From assembly GCF_024105655.1 (NCBI RefSeq), contig NZ_JAAAMH010000008.1, positions 124,001-188,000 on the forward strand: DNA of 64,000 nucleotides. The letters run 5' to 3'. Position 1 is the first letter of the stretch; every line of letters begins with the position of its first letter. This DNA is from Aliihoeflea sp. 40Bstr573 (lineage in GTDB: Bacteria; Pseudomonadota; Alphaproteobacteria; Rhizobiales; Rhizobiaceae). The translations under genes and the position numbers were made by a program. The notes under the pieces are model-generated. The model saw only the letters and a list, made by a program, of their open reading frames with translations, was not told the DNA's origin and ran no database searches. Below, piece by piece: positions 1 through 9,240 of this stretch.

Positions 1-188
1 GAAGAGTGCGGCATCGGCGCCGAGCCCGAGGCGCGATGCGATGCGGCCGACGCCGGCGCGGTCGTCGAGCGCGGCGGTGAAGGCAGCCGTGCGCATGCCG
101 CGCTCCTGATAGTTGTAGGATGCCTGCAAGAGCAGCGTCGACTTGCCGGCATTCATCGCCGAATAGTGGAAGTACAGCTTGGCCATTT
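1..188 (-). CDS. tdk: Thymidine kinase, N-terminal part (gene runs off the left edge)
   Basis: Reading the minus strand from the ATG at 188 gives [20 protein letters not shown] and then [11 protein letters not shown], the N-terminus of class II thymidine kinases such as E. coli Tdk. The P-loop is NAGKST. These enzymes phosphorylate deoxythymidine with ATP in the cytoplasmic salvage pathway. Only about 62 codons lie in the window; the zinc-binding C-terminus is outside. The gene is divergent from choX, with 194 bases between the two starts. The identification rests on close family resemblance of the visible part. Confidence 0.9.
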
Positions 189-204
189 CCCCTCTTAAGC
201 CCGT

Positions 205-238
205 TGCCCGCGAAGGTGGGAGTGCTGACGGGCAACCG
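205..238. promoter_or_regulatory. Inverted repeat between tdk and choX
   Basis: GTTGCCCG (205-212) is repeated inverted as CGGGCAAC (231-238) with 18 bases between the arms, in the divergent tdk/choX intergenic region. It could be an operator or a 5'-UTR hairpin. Nothing in the sequence decides which, and no T-run follows. Confidence 0.25.
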
Positions 239-382
239 TCCACGAAAAATCGCTGCACATGTGCAATATCAGGCCTTTCGACATGGTTCTTGAATCATCG
301 GGCAAATGATGTTTGGCTTTGGCACCTCGTGAAAGACCGCGTTTCAAGCGGTGTTCCATAAATCCGATGGGAGACGAATTCG

Positions 383-1330
383 ATGTTGCGCAGCCGCACA
401 TTCCTCACCACGCTTGCCCTTTCGACCGTGCTTTCGGCCGGAGCGGCGCTTGCCCAGGACCCCGAGGCCTGCCAGACAGTGCGCTTCTCCGATGTCGGCT
501 GGACCGATATCACGGCGACGACCGGCACGGCCACGGTGCTCCTGGAAGCGCTCGGCTACGACACGAACGTGCAGGTTCTGTCCGTGCCGGTGACCTACGC
601 TTCGCTCAAGAACGGCGACATCGACGTCTTCCTCGGCAACTGGATGCCGACCATGGAAGCCGACATCGCGCCCTACCGCGAGGATGGCTCGGTCGAAACG
701 CTGGTGACCAATCTGGAAGGCGCAAAATACACCCTCGCCGTACCGAAATACACCTATGACAAGGGCCTGACGAGCTTCGACAAGATCGCCGAGTTCAAGG
801 ACGAACTGAATGGACAGATCCATGGCATCGAGCCTGGAAATGACGGCAACCGGCTGATCCTCGACATGATCGCGGCTGACCAGTTCGGCCTGTCGGACTT
901 CGAGGTGGTCGAAAGCTCCGAAGCGGGGATGCTCTCCGCCGTGACCCGCGCGGCGCGGTCGCAGCAGGATGTCGTCTTCCTGGGCTGGGAGCCGCATCCC
1001 ATGAACGCCAATATCGAGATGGAATACCTCGACGGCGGCGACGAGGTGTTCGGCCCGAACTATGGCGGCGCCACGGTGCACACCAACGTGCGCAAGGGCT
1101 ACACCGAGGAATGCCCGAATGTCGGCAAGTTGCTCACCAACCTCGTCTTCTCGCTCGAGATGGAAAACGAGATCATGGGCGCGATCCTCGACGACGGCGC
1201 CGACCCGCAGGCCGCCGCAACCGAATGGCTCAAGGCCAACCCCGACGTGCTGGCGCCGTGGCTCGAAGGCGTGACGACGCGCGACGGCGAGGATGGCGAA
1301 GCGGCCGTGCGCGCGGAACTCGGGCTCTAG
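383..1330 (+). CDS. choX: Choline ABC transporter, periplasmic choline-binding protein
   Basis: The 315-residue protein matches the ChoX/OpuAC type of quaternary-amine binding proteins. It has a Sec signal peptide ending near AGAALAQ (about residue 24) and a mature part rich in aromatic residues, with the family motif GWTDITATTG and the later segment FLGWEPHPMN. ChoX binds choline in the periplasm and hands it to ChoW/ChoV; choline then feeds glycine-betaine synthesis or catabolism. GGGAG sits just upstream of the ATG at 383. It is the first gene of choX-choW-choV, and a strong hairpin (1354-1378) separates it from choW. No betaine-synthesis genes are in the window. Confidence 0.9.
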   Translation: MLRSRTFLTTLALSTVLSAGAALAQDPEACQTVRFSDVGWTDITATTGTATVLLEALGYDTNVQVLSVPVTYASLKNGDIDVFLGNWMPTMEADIAPYREDGSVETLVTNLEGAKYTLAVPKYTYDKGLTSFDKIAEFKDELNGQIHGIEPGNDGNRLILDMIAADQFGLSDFEVVESSEAGMLSAVTRAARSQQDVVFLGWEPHPMNANIEMEYLDGGDEVFGPNYGGATVHTNVRKGYTEECPNVGKLLTNLVFSLEMENEIMGAILDDGADPQAAATEWLKANPDVLAPWLEGVTTRDGEDGEAAVRAELGL

Positions 1331-1353
1331 GCCCGGCAACGACGTGATTTCGG

Positions 1354-1378
1354 AGCGGCCGGCGACGATCCGGCCGCT
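1354..1378 (+). other. Intercistronic hairpin between choX and choW
   Basis: AGCGGCCGG (1354-1362) pairs with CCGGCCGCT (1370-1378) over a 7-base loop. No T-run follows, so it is unlikely to terminate fully. Hairpins at this position after binding-protein genes commonly stabilise the upstream mRNA so the binding protein is made in excess; that role is inferred here. Confidence 0.5.
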
Positions 1379-1407
1379 TCGCGTTTGAACTTCGAGGGGA
1401 TGAGGCG

Positions 1408-2262
1408 ATGGACCCGGTTTCGGATTGGGTGGCAAGCGAGAAGATACCGGTCGGCGCATGGGGCCAGACCCTGTTCGATTTCCTGATCGGCAACTTCGCC
1501 TGGTTTTTCGATTCCATTTCCAATGGCTTGCGCTCGGTTCTGGATTCCCTGGTCGACGCCTTACTGTGGTTTCCGCCGGTCGTCGTGGTCCTTGCGATCG
1601 CCGCCCTCGCCTATGCGCTGAAGCGTTCGTGGAAACTGGCGCTGGGCGTCGTCATCGGACTTCTCTTCATCATCAACCAGGGCCTCTGGGCCGAGACGGT
1701 CGAGACGCTGGTCCTCGTGGTTTCGGCGGCCACCGCGTCGATGGCGATCGGCGTGCCGATCGGCATCTGGGCCGCGCACAACGACCGGGTCTATGCCTGG
1801 CTGCAGCCTGTGCTCGACCTGATGCAGACCCTGCCGACCTTCGTCTATCTGATCCCGGTGCTGATCCTTTTCGGCCTCGGCATCGCGCCGGGCCTCATCG
1901 TCACCATCATCTTCGCCTCGCCTGCCCCGATCCGCCTGACCTATCTCGGCATCAAGTCGGTGCCGAAGCCGATGCTGGAGGCCGGCGCCGCCTTCGGCGC
2001 GACGCGCAGACAGCTTCTGTGGAAGGTGGAACTGCCTTCAGCCCTGCCGACCATCATGGCCGGCCTGACGCAGTGCATCATGCTGTCGCTGTCGATGGTG
2101 GTGATCGCGGCGCTGATCGGCGCGGACGGGCTGGGCAAGCCGGTCGTGCGCGCGCTGAACACGGTCAACATCCCGCTCGGTCTCGAGGCGGGCCTGGCGA
2201 TCGTGGTGCTGGCGATCATCCTGGACCGGATGGCGCGGATCGGCCAAGAGAAGACGAAATGA
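1408..2262 (+). CDS. choW: Choline ABC transporter, permease
   Basis: This 284-residue integral membrane protein has about six hydrophobic segments and the OpuAB/ProW-type permease core, including the EAA loop region (EAGAAFGATRRQLLWKVELPSA written in part as EAGAAFGATRRQ). It forms the inner-membrane channel for choline together with the ChoV ATPase. The ATG at 1408 follows a GAGGGGATGAGG ribosome-binding region. Its stop codon overlaps the choV start (ATGA at 2259-2262), which indicates translational coupling. Confidence 0.9.
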   Translation: MDPVSDWVASEKIPVGAWGQTLFDFLIGNFAWFFDSISNGLRSVLDSLVDALLWFPPVVVVLAIAALAYALKRSWKLALGVVIGLLFIINQGLWAETVETLVLVVSAATASMAIGVPIGIWAAHNDRVYAWLQPVLDLMQTLPTFVYLIPVLILFGLGIAPGLIVTIIFASPAPIRLTYLGIKSVPKPMLEAGAAFGATRRQLLWKVELPSALPTIMAGLTQCIMLSLSMVVIAALIGADGLGKPVVRALNTVNIPLGLEAGLAIVVLAIILDRMARIGQEKTK

Positions 2263-3446
2263 GCGCGGCGATCGAATTCCGCCGGGTCGACATCGTCTTC
2301 GGCACCCAAGCCGAACAGCGCGCCGCGCTGCCATTGCTCGATGCCGGCGCGAGCCGTTCGGAAATCCTCGAGAAGACCGGCGCGGTGCTGGGCTGCTGCC
2401 AGGCCGACCTGACGGTGAACCAAGGCGAGATTTCCGTTCTGATGGGCCTTTCGGGCTCGGGCAAGTCGACGCTGCTGCGCGCCGTCAACGGGCTCAACCA
2501 GGTGACACGCGGCGCGGTGATCGTGCATGATGAGGACTGGCAGGCCGATGTGGTGAACTGCTCGCCCGCCAAGCTCCGTCAGATTCGACGCGAATGCGTG
2601 GCGATGGTGTTCCAGCAATTCGCGCTGCTTCCGTGGCGCACGGTGGCCGAAAATGTCGGCTTCGGGCTCGAACTGGCGGGCGTGCCGGCCAAGGAACGCA
2701 AGGAACGCGTTGCCACCCAGCTCGACCTCGTCGGACTGACGCAATGGGCCGACAAATATGCGCACGAGCTTTCGGGCGGCATGCAGCAGCGCGTCGGCCT
2801 CGCCCGCGCCTTTGCAACGGACGCGCCGATCCTGCTGATGGATGAGCCGTTCTCCGCGCTCGATCCACTGATCCGCACCAAGCTGCAGGACGAACTGCTC
2901 GACCTTCAGGACAAGCTGAAAAAGACCATCCTCTTCGTCAGCCACGATCTGGAGGAAGCGCTGAAGATCGGCAACACGATCTCGATCATGGAGGGCGGGC
3001 GGATCGTCCAGACCGGCGCGCCGGAGGAGATCGTGCTGGCGCCGGCGAACGACTATGTCCGCGACTTCATCGCCAATGTGAACCCGCTCTCGGTGCTGAC
3101 CGCGTGGAACATCATGCGCGACGCGCGCGACCTCGACGAGGCCGGCAAGGACTGGCTGTGGCTCGACCGGCGCCACACGACGCGCTTCAAGTTCGACGAG
3201 AACATGCTCGTCATCGACGCCGAGCGCAACGGCGCGCCGGCGATCTGGGTCTCGTGCGAGAACATGGAAGACCTGCCGGCCGACAAGCCGCAGGTCTTCT
3301 GGGCATCCCCGGGAACCCCGCTCAAGACGGTGATGGCTGCCATGCACCGTTCTGCGACCGCGCCGGTCGCGCTGTTCGACGACCAGTCACGTTTCGTCGG
3401 CTCGATCGGCGTGCGCGACGTCCTGAAAGCGGTGATCCGGCGCTAG
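2259..3446 (+). CDS. choV: Choline ABC transporter, ATP-binding protein
   Basis: The 395-residue ATPase has Walker A GLSGSGKST (about residues 62-70), Q-loop VFQQFALLPW, signature LSGGMQQRVGLARA, Walker B ILLMDEP and the switch histidine in SHDLEE. It is longer than a minimal ABC ATPase because it carries the ProV/OpuAA-type C-terminal extension with CBS-like sequence (FVGSIGVRDVLKAV). The start at 2259 is chosen over in-frame upstream codons because it overlaps the choW stop as ATGA and gives the family N-terminus. It energises choline uptake through ChoW. The gene converges with the DUF1059 gene only 4 bases downstream. Confidence 0.92.
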   Translation: MSAAIEFRRVDIVFGTQAEQRAALPLLDAGASRSEILEKTGAVLGCCQADLTVNQGEISVLMGLSGSGKSTLLRAVNGLNQVTRGAVIVHDEDWQADVVNCSPAKLRQIRRECVAMVFQQFALLPWRTVAENVGFGLELAGVPAKERKERVATQLDLVGLTQWADKYAHELSGGMQQRVGLARAFATDAPILLMDEPFSALDPLIRTKLQDELLDLQDKLKKTILFVSHDLEEALKIGNTISIMEGGRIVQTGAPEEIVLAPANDYVRDFIANVNPLSVLTAWNIMRDARDLDEAGKDWLWLDRRHTTRFKFDENMLVIDAERNGAPAIWVSCENMEDLPADKPQVFWASPGTPLKTVMAAMHRSATAPVALFDDQSRFVGSIGVRDVLKAVIRR

Positions 3447-3450
3447 CGGG

Positions 3451-3657
3451 CTATGCCGCGACGCTTGCCGGAGGATTGCCCTTGTGGATCGCCTTGCGGA
3501 TTTCCACGCGGAACTCGGGCGTGTCGTGGTGGCCGTGGACAGCGACAGCGTGCAGGACGGCAGCGTCGACGAGTTCCTTCTCATTGTCCGCAGCGATCGC
3601 GACCGTGCATTTCATGTCGCTGGGGAATTCGCGGCAGTCGATGTAAAGACGTTCCAT
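3451..3657 (-). CDS. DUF1059 family small protein
   Basis: The 68-residue protein begins MERLYIDCREFPSDMKCTV and contains the C-x-(10-12)-C plus AVHGHHD pattern typical of DUF1059 proteins, whose function is not established. The conserved cysteines and histidines suggest metal binding, which is inference. The start at 3657 is supported by a strong AGGAGG ribosome-binding site 5 bases upstream; a much longer open frame through it is a shadow. It ends head-to-head with choV and has its own promoter region downstream of the broken pilus gene. Confidence 0.8.
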   Translation of the reverse strand: MERLYIDCREFPSDMKCTVAIAADNEKELVDAAVLHAVAVHGHHDTPEFRVEIRKAIHKGNPPASVAA

Positions 3658-3749
3658 CTCAACCTCCTGGAACCCGCACCCCTCGGGCGCGGCAGTCAAG
3701 GATACGCCGGTCGCGCGCGCCCGAAAATAGATCGGCATGGCCTCTTCGA

Positions 3750-5059
3750 TCAATAAATCAGCCGCAGATTGCCCTTGTTGATCTCCGTGCCGATGGCCTG
3801 GAAGGCGCCGACCAACGCTGCATTCGACTGTGCGTCGTAGTGATATTCGGGCTTGGATGCGCAGGACTGATAGAGCTTCGTCAGCGAATTGCCCATGTCG
3901 AAGGCGATGGAGTAAATCGTAATGTCGTGTGCCTTCATGAGCGCGCATGTTTCGAGCAGCATCTCGTTCGACGTGTCGCGTGTGAAGTCGTCGCCGGCCT
4001 GGCCAGGATTGTTCTCGCCATCGGTCATTATGACGGCGATCTTGCGCGGCGTGTCGGCATAGGAAAGCGGGAGGTCGGGACTGCCCCATTTGCCTTGCCA
4101 TTTTGGTGACAGCATCCGGTAGCCCCAAGCCATTCCCTCCTGCGTGCTCGTGCCGTGACCGGTATAGAGCGAGGAAAGGAGCGCGCGCACTTGCGCCGTG
4201 CTCGGGGTCAGCCCCAGCGCCCTGTGGGGCCGGGACAGGCTCTCTCGTCATGAGTGAAGGGCGGGAAGGTCTCGACGTCCGGCGGCGCGTCGTTCTGCCG
4301 GTTTGCTTGCGAGCGTAGGTCGGGGCAGCCGGGAATGGCGCCCGCGATGGTTTCGCTCTTCTTGCTGCCGCCCCTGCCCTTCTCCTTACCTGTGCTCTTT
4401 TCCTGTTCGTCCAGTTCCTCGATCCACCCGTTCTCGTAGTCGATGACATTGACCCGGCCGGAGAATGGGACGACGCCCACATAAGTATTGGGCAAAGTTG
4501 CATTAACGCCGTACAAAGTGTCGATCAAGGTCAGGCTCGCGGACCGCAGCGCCTCGATCTTGCCCTTGCCCTTCATCGAGCCGGAGACATCGAGGACCAG
4601 AACCAGTTCCATGCCGCCGCCCGATGCGCCGGCCGCCGAGCGCGCCGACAGATCGATGGCGTCGTGATTGGCGAGTTGCATGAAATAGGTCGGCGACCTG
4701 TAACTGACCTCGCCATGCAGAACGCCATCGCGCACCTCGAAAGATTTGGCGTAAAGCTTTTCACCTTCCTTGATGAACCGCGCCGCGTTGGACGCGAAAA
4801 AAGCACTGGCAGCGTCAAGCGCAGCCTCTTCGCCAGAAGGCAGATACCGCGCACCGGCCAGAACCGCCGAGTCCATTGCCTGTTGCAACGCCGCCTTCTG
4901 GCGGTTGGCCATCGTGAAGTCGACGCCGAGGCCGACCGCCAGCACGAGCGGCACCGACAACACCCCCATCATGATGGCATATGAGCCGTCTCTGTTCTGT
5001 GCGAATGCACGCATCGTCTTCACCCCAGCGACTACCATTTGATGGTAAAGAGCCGGCAA
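3750..5059 (-). pseudogene. TadG-like pilus/VWA protein, interrupted by a one-base frameshift
   Basis: The upstream part (5059 down to about 4222) has the TadE/TadG N-terminus NRDGSYAIMMGVLSVPLVLA with one membrane anchor, followed by a VWA domain with the MIDAS motif DVSGS. It then reads into a stop in the wrong frame. The rest (about 4221 to 3750) continues in another frame with LTPSTAQVRALLSSLYTGHG and the family motif EGMAWGYRMLSP. One extra base in the C-run at 4220-4222 (plus strand) would restore a single open frame of roughly 435 residues. This is either a true recent inactivation or a homopolymer sequencing error. The family takes part in Flp/Tad pilus assembly or cell-envelope adhesion; no other tad genes are in the window. 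Confidence 0.8.
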
Positions 5060-5324
5060 AGCACTAATAAGTGCTAAAACTCGACTCGCCTTGTCCGATT
5101 TTCACGGAAGCGTGAGGTTGGTGAACAGGTTCTGCTTTTTGTCAGGATCGACCACCCTGCGTCTATGCCAGCCAATTTCGACAAGGCAAAGCACCGTCAC
5201 CACGTCGAAGCGTGCGGGTCGTTGCGGCCTCATGTAGCAAAAGCACCAAGCTGCATCCGGCCCGTTTAGCGGAAATGACAAAATCACTGGTTGAATCGAC
5301 TCCCCCGCGCGGAGAAATCCGGGC

Positions 5325-6062
5325 ATGGTGCCAAGTATGTTCAAGCGCCTTTTCAAACGCCTCCCATACATTGAATCACTCCGCGCCTTCCTGGAGCAGT
5401 GGGGACTATGGTCAATCCTTAGTTGGGCGGGGTCTTTGATGTTCGCCGCTGCGACTGGTGCTTGGGCGTGGGTTGAATCGAGCATCCCACTGTGGGCGGC
5501 TGCTGTCGTATTTATTGTGGTTTTTGCCGCGATGCTCTGCGCAGCAAATTTCGGATATGGGCTTCACCTCAAGCGGAAGCAATCAAGAGCTATCGACCAG
5601 GCCGTTACGATAGATCGCGACCTGCTTGCTGATGAACTTGAAGACTTAAGCCGAAAAATCGCGGCTCTTGTCGGCGAATACCGTGGGCCAATGCAGGAGG
5701 CATGGTGGCGGGATACAGCCAATTCCAACCCGGCTTCGATGCGTGAATCCCATTCGCGTATCGAGGGTCAGATGATCGAAAAATACTCGTATCGCCACGC
5801 TGCTGATGCTTGGCGGTTGATAAGGCGTGCGTCAAAAGTCGTGGCAATCGACCAAAGCGAACTATGGGGCGTAAGCCACGGCGTCCGCTCCGAACACGAT
5901 GTTATAAACATCTACATGCTTCTCGCCCAGCTATCTGACGATGTCAGGTCACCAAAAATCCCGCTGCCCATGACAGACCGTCGAATGGCCGAACACAAAG
6001 CTAGAGCTGAAGCTGCTGCGCCCCGATTGCTGACAGGCACTGAAGGAAAAACGCCGCAGTGA
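5325..6062 (+). CDS. Hypothetical membrane protein
   Basis: The 245-residue protein is not recognised. It has two hydrophobic segments (about residues 28-48 and 56-78), then a soluble, charged C-terminal part with a helical stretch around DLLADELEDLSRKIAALVGE. The ATG at 5325 or 5337 could be the start. The region is visibly richer in A+T than its neighbours, and its codon use looks less biased to G/C in third positions, which suggests acquisition. It lies beside a gene fragment on the other strand. Confidence 0.6.
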   Translation: MVPSMFKRLFKRLPYIESLRAFLEQWGLWSILSWAGSLMFAAATGAWAWVESSIPLWAAAVVFIVVFAAMLCAANFGYGLHLKRKQSRAIDQAVTIDRDLLADELEDLSRKIAALVGEYRGPMQEAWWRDTANSNPASMRESHSRIEGQMIEKYSYRHAADAWRLIRRASKVVAIDQSELWGVSHGVRSEHDVINIYMLLAQLSDDVRSPKIPLPMTDRRMAEHKARAEAAAPRLLTGTEGKTPQ

Positions 6063-6097
6063 ATTTCCCGCGCGATAGTTTGTTGCGGATATTCACC

Positions 6098-6385
6098 TTC
6101 TCTCGCGATATTCCGGCTTGATACAGGCGCTGTAGCCGTGTGCAGTTCGGCGTAGATGACCTTCGACAGTTCACCGCGCCCGAATAACACTTCGCGCTTC
6201 TGGCGAGGCATGGCGGCATCCAGATCGCCCGTATTGCCCAGCACGTTCAATGTGCGGTCCATTGCGCTTATGTCGTTCTTTATCTCGGCAAGCCTGTCAC
6301 GAATGCGCTCGGCTTCGTTGGCCGGGCCGCTGATCTCGCCCAGCGTCAACGGGCGCGGGCGCTTGCGCGCGTTCGGTTCGGCCAG
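6098..6385 (-). pseudogene. Fragment of a conserved accessory-genome protein
   Basis: A minus-strand frame reads LTLGEISGPANEAERIRDRL and continues with PRQKREVLFGRGELSKVIYA, a coiled N-terminus plus regulatory-like segment seen in small hypothetical proteins of rhizobial plasmids and islands. There is a TAG just upstream of the first residues and no good start. After IARE (about 6098) the expected continuation is lost, although the frame stays open to 5912. I read it as a truncated remnant. Family assignment is from memory of similar proteins and is tentative. Confidence 0.45.
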
Positions 6386-6436
6386 CTAAGATGAAAGCCG
6401 ACTGTTCTATCGCATAACATTTTCGGAGGAATCTTC

Positions 6437-7198
6437 ATGAACCCATCAGGTCACGTCGCGGTCGTCACGGGCGGCGGTTCAGGTCTCGGCGAGGCGACGG
6501 CGCGGGCGCTGGCCGCCAAGGGCGCCAAGGTCGCGCTGTTCGACGTCGGACTGGAGCGCGCGCAGAAGGTGGCGGCAGAGATCGGCGGCATCGCCGTCAA
6601 GTGCGACGTGTCGAACGCGGAAGCGGGCGAAGCCGCGTTTGGGGAAGTTTCCGAAAAGCTCGGCGAGCCGCGCATCCTCGTCAATTGCGCCGGCATCGCC
6701 ATCGCGATGAAGACGCTGAGCAAGGACGGCGTCCACCCGCTCGACGCCTATCGCAAGGTGATCGAGGTCAACTTGATCGGCACCTTCAACATGATCCGCC
6801 TGATGGCCGACCGCTGCCAGCATCTGGAGCCGATGGACAGCGGCGAGCGCGGCGTCATCATCAACACCGCATCGGTCGCCGCCTATGATGGCCAGATCGG
6901 CCAGATCGCCTATGCCTCGTCCAAGGGCGGCGTTGTCGGCATGACGCTGCCGGCCGCGCGCGATCTCGCCCGCTCGGGCATTCGCGTATGCACCATCGCG
7001 CCCGGCATCTTCATGACGCCGATGCTCGCGGGCCTGCCCGAAGAGGCGCAGAAATCGCTCGGCCAGCAGGTGCCGTTCCCGTCGCGCCTCGGCCAGCCGG
7101 CCGAGTATGGGGCGCTTGCGGTCCATATCGTGGAGAACCAGATGCTGAACGGCGAGACCATCCGCCTCGACGGCGCGATCCGCATGGCGCCGAAGTAA
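6437..7198 (+). CDS. SDR-family 3-hydroxyacyl-CoA dehydrogenase
   Basis: This 253-residue classical short-chain dehydrogenase has the cofactor motif TGGGSGLG (residues 11-18), NCAG (about 82-85), the catalytic Ser in NTASVAAY and the YASSK Tyr-x3-Lys pair. The overall form matches bacterial HSD17B10-like type 2 3-hydroxyacyl-CoA dehydrogenases, which oxidise 3-hydroxyacyl-CoA with NAD+ in fatty-acid or branched-chain degradation. GGAGG lies just upstream of the ATG. The CaiB-family gene follows 10 bases downstream, so they probably form one acyl-CoA operon. Confidence 0.85.
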   Translation: MNPSGHVAVVTGGGSGLGEATARALAAKGAKVALFDVGLERAQKVAAEIGGIAVKCDVSNAEAGEAAFGEVSEKLGEPRILVNCAGIAIAMKTLSKDGVHPLDAYRKVIEVNLIGTFNMIRLMADRCQHLEPMDSGERGVIINTASVAAYDGQIGQIAYASSKGGVVGMTLPAARDLARSGIRVCTIAPGIFMTPMLAGLPEEAQKSLGQQVPFPSRLGQPAEYGALAVHIVENQMLNGETIRLDGAIRMAPK

Positions 7199-7208
7199 GG
7201 CGCATCGC

Positions 7209-8360
7209 GTGGGGGAGGCAAGGCGCCAGGGGCCGCTCGCCGGCCTCACCGTGATCGAGATGGCGGGGCTCGGTCCCGTCCCCCTCGCCGGCCTGATGCT
7301 GGCCGAACTCGGCGCGCGCGTGGTGCGCGTCGAGCGCAAGGCAAAGGCGAGAGGCTTTCTCCACGTACCGCCGGAATTCGATCTCGACCGGCATGGCCGC
7401 GACATCGTGAAGGTCGATCTGAAGGACCCGCGCGGCACCGCGCTGGTGCTCGACCTCATCGCCGCCGCGGACGTCGTGATCGAAGGTTTCCGGCCGGGCG
7501 TCATGGAGCGGCTCGGCCTCGGCCCGGATGTGTGCATGGCGCGCAACGAGAAGCTGGTCTTCGCGCGGATGACGGGCTTTGGCCAGGACGGGCCGCTCGC
7601 CGACCGCGCCGGCCACGACATCACCTATCTCGCCTATTCTGGCGCGCTGCATGCCATCGGCGAGAAGGACGGCAAGCCGGTCCCGCCGCTCAATCTCGTG
7701 GCCGATTTCGGCGGCGGGACGATGTTTCTTCTGACCGGGCTGCTGGCGGCGCTGGTCGAGCGCGGGATTTCCGGCAGGGGCCAGGTGGTGGACGCGGCAA
7801 TGATCGACGGCGTCGCGATGCTGACCGCGCCGTTCCACGCGTTCCTGGCGACCGGGTTCTGGAAGGACCAGCGCGGCTCGAACCTCCTGGATACCGGCGC
7901 GCCCTTCTACGACACCTACGAGACGGCTGATGGCGGGCATGTCGCAGTCGGCTGCCTCGAGCCGCAGTTTTTCGCCGAATTCGCACGGCTTCTGCCGCTC
8001 GATGCGGATTTCATCGCCAGCCAGTATGACGTGACGGCATGGGGCGCGATGCGCGCGGCGATCGCGGCGCGGTTCCGGGAAAGGACGCGCGACGAGTGGG
8101 CGGCGATCTTCGAGCCGACCGAAGCCTGCGTCGCGCCCGTCCTGTCGCTCGCCGAAGCGACGCGCCATCCGCACAACGTCGCCCGCGAGGTGTTTGCAGC
8201 GAAGGGCAAGCTGACACGCCCGCGCCCTGCCCCGCGCTTTTCGCGCACGCCGGGCGAAATTACCGGCATGGGCGAGGCCGCAACGGCGGCAAGCCTTGCC
8301 AGCCTGGGCATTGCGAAAGAGCGGGTGGAGGAATTGGCGAGCGCGGGGGTGATCGGCTGA
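7209..8360 (+). CDS. CaiB/BaiF CoA-transferase family protein (alpha-methylacyl-CoA racemase type)
   Basis: The 383-residue protein has the type III CoA-transferase pattern: an N-terminal GLTVIEMAGLGPVPLAGLMLAELGARVV-like dinucleotide-style fold, VIEGFRPGVMERLGLG, and the racemase-type HDITYLAYSGALHAIG segment. The G-H-D-I arrangement resembles alpha-methylacyl-CoA racemases, which epimerise 2-methylacyl-CoA before beta-oxidation, rather than CoA transferases. The start is a GTG at 7209. It is tightly spaced between the SDR dehydrogenase and the HugZ-like gene. Confidence 0.85.
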   Translation: MGEARRQGPLAGLTVIEMAGLGPVPLAGLMLAELGARVVRVERKAKARGFLHVPPEFDLDRHGRDIVKVDLKDPRGTALVLDLIAAADVVIEGFRPGVMERLGLGPDVCMARNEKLVFARMTGFGQDGPLADRAGHDITYLAYSGALHAIGEKDGKPVPPLNLVADFGGGTMFLLTGLLAALVERGISGRGQVVDAAMIDGVAMLTAPFHAFLATGFWKDQRGSNLLDTGAPFYDTYETADGGHVAVGCLEPQFFAEFARLLPLDADFIASQYDVTAWGAMRAAIAARFRERTRDEWAAIFEPTEACVAPVLSLAEATRHPHNVAREVFAAKGKLTRPRPAPRFSRTPGEITGMGEAATAASLASLGIAKERVEELASAGVIG

Positions 8361-8362
8361 CC

Positions 8363-9133
8363 ATGGCGGACACCCAGAAAGATGTGCTGCGACCGACGGA
8401 TGCCGAGGCGATCCGGCTCGGCAAGACCCTGCTGCGCGCCGCGCGTCATGCGGCGCTGGCCGTGCTCGAGCCCGACAGCGGCTGGCCGCTCGCAAGCCGG
8501 GTCTCCGTTGCGACGGATTGCGCCGGCCGCCCACTGATCCTCGTCTCGACGCTGTCGGCGCATACAGGCGGGCTGATGGCGGACGGGCGCTGCTCGCTGC
8601 TCCTCGGCGAGCCCGGCAAGGGCGACCCGCTCGCCCATCCGCGCATGACACTGAAATGCCGTGCGGAACGGATCGACCGTGAAAGCGCGGACCATGCGGG
8701 CGTAGCGCAGCGCTTTCTCGCGCGCCATCCGAAGGCGGCGCTCTATGCCGATTTCGCCGATTTCTCCTATTTCCGGCTGGAGCCCGAGGAGGCGAGCCTC
8801 AATGGCGGCTTCGGCAAGGCTTTCCGGCTGACGCGCGCCGACCTGATGAGCGACGAGGCCGTCGCGCGCGAACTCGAACAGGCCGGCCCTGGCGCGGTGG
8901 CGCACATGAACGCGGATCACCGGGATGCCATCGCCCTCTATGCCAGACATTTTGCCGGCATCGACGAGGCGCTGGACTGGAAAATGACCGGGATCGACCC
9001 GGACGGGTTCGACCTCATGGCAGGCGATCGCACAGCGCGCGTCTTCTTTGCCGCACCGCTCGCCTCGGCCCGCGAGATGCGTGCAGTGCTGGTCCAGATG
9101 GCCAAGGACGCACGCGCAGGCGAGATCGGTTGA
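8363..9133 (+). CDS. HugZ-like FMN-binding split-barrel protein with DUF2470 domain
   Basis: The 256-residue protein has an N-terminal pyridoxamine-phosphate-oxidase-like split barrel (about residues 20-150, with SRVSVATDCAGRPLILVSTL) and a C-terminal DUF2470 domain recognised by AHMNADHRDAIALYARHF. Proteins of this build bind flavin or haem and include the haem-utilisation protein HugZ; the substrate here is unknown. The ATG at 8363 is 2 bases after the previous stop. It ends the acyl-CoA operon, though it may be functionally separate. Confidence 0.75.
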   Translation: MADTQKDVLRPTDAEAIRLGKTLLRAARHAALAVLEPDSGWPLASRVSVATDCAGRPLILVSTLSAHTGGLMADGRCSLLLGEPGKGDPLAHPRMTLKCRAERIDRESADHAGVAQRFLARHPKAALYADFADFSYFRLEPEEASLNGGFGKAFRLTRADLMSDEAVARELEQAGPGAVAHMNADHRDAIALYARHFAGIDEALDWKMTGIDPDGFDLMAGDRTARVFFAAPLASAREMRAVLVQMAKDARAGEIG

Positions 9134-9240
9134 AAGCCGGTTCAAAGTATTCGACAGAGGTAAAGTTTATAAAGATGCGCAACCTGCGCCGCCGCCGGGC
9201 GTTAACGACCAGATTTCTCTTCGAATTACCGAGGGGTAGG

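Noticed and set aside
1941-3347. A 468-codon minus-strand frame opposite choW/choV
   Set aside because: No motifs; the ABC ATPase on the plus strand is certain.
4208-4230. Programmed frameshift in the TadG-like gene
   Set aside because: No slippery heptamer or stimulatory structure is evident, and the family is not known to use recoding; a mutation or sequencing error is simpler.
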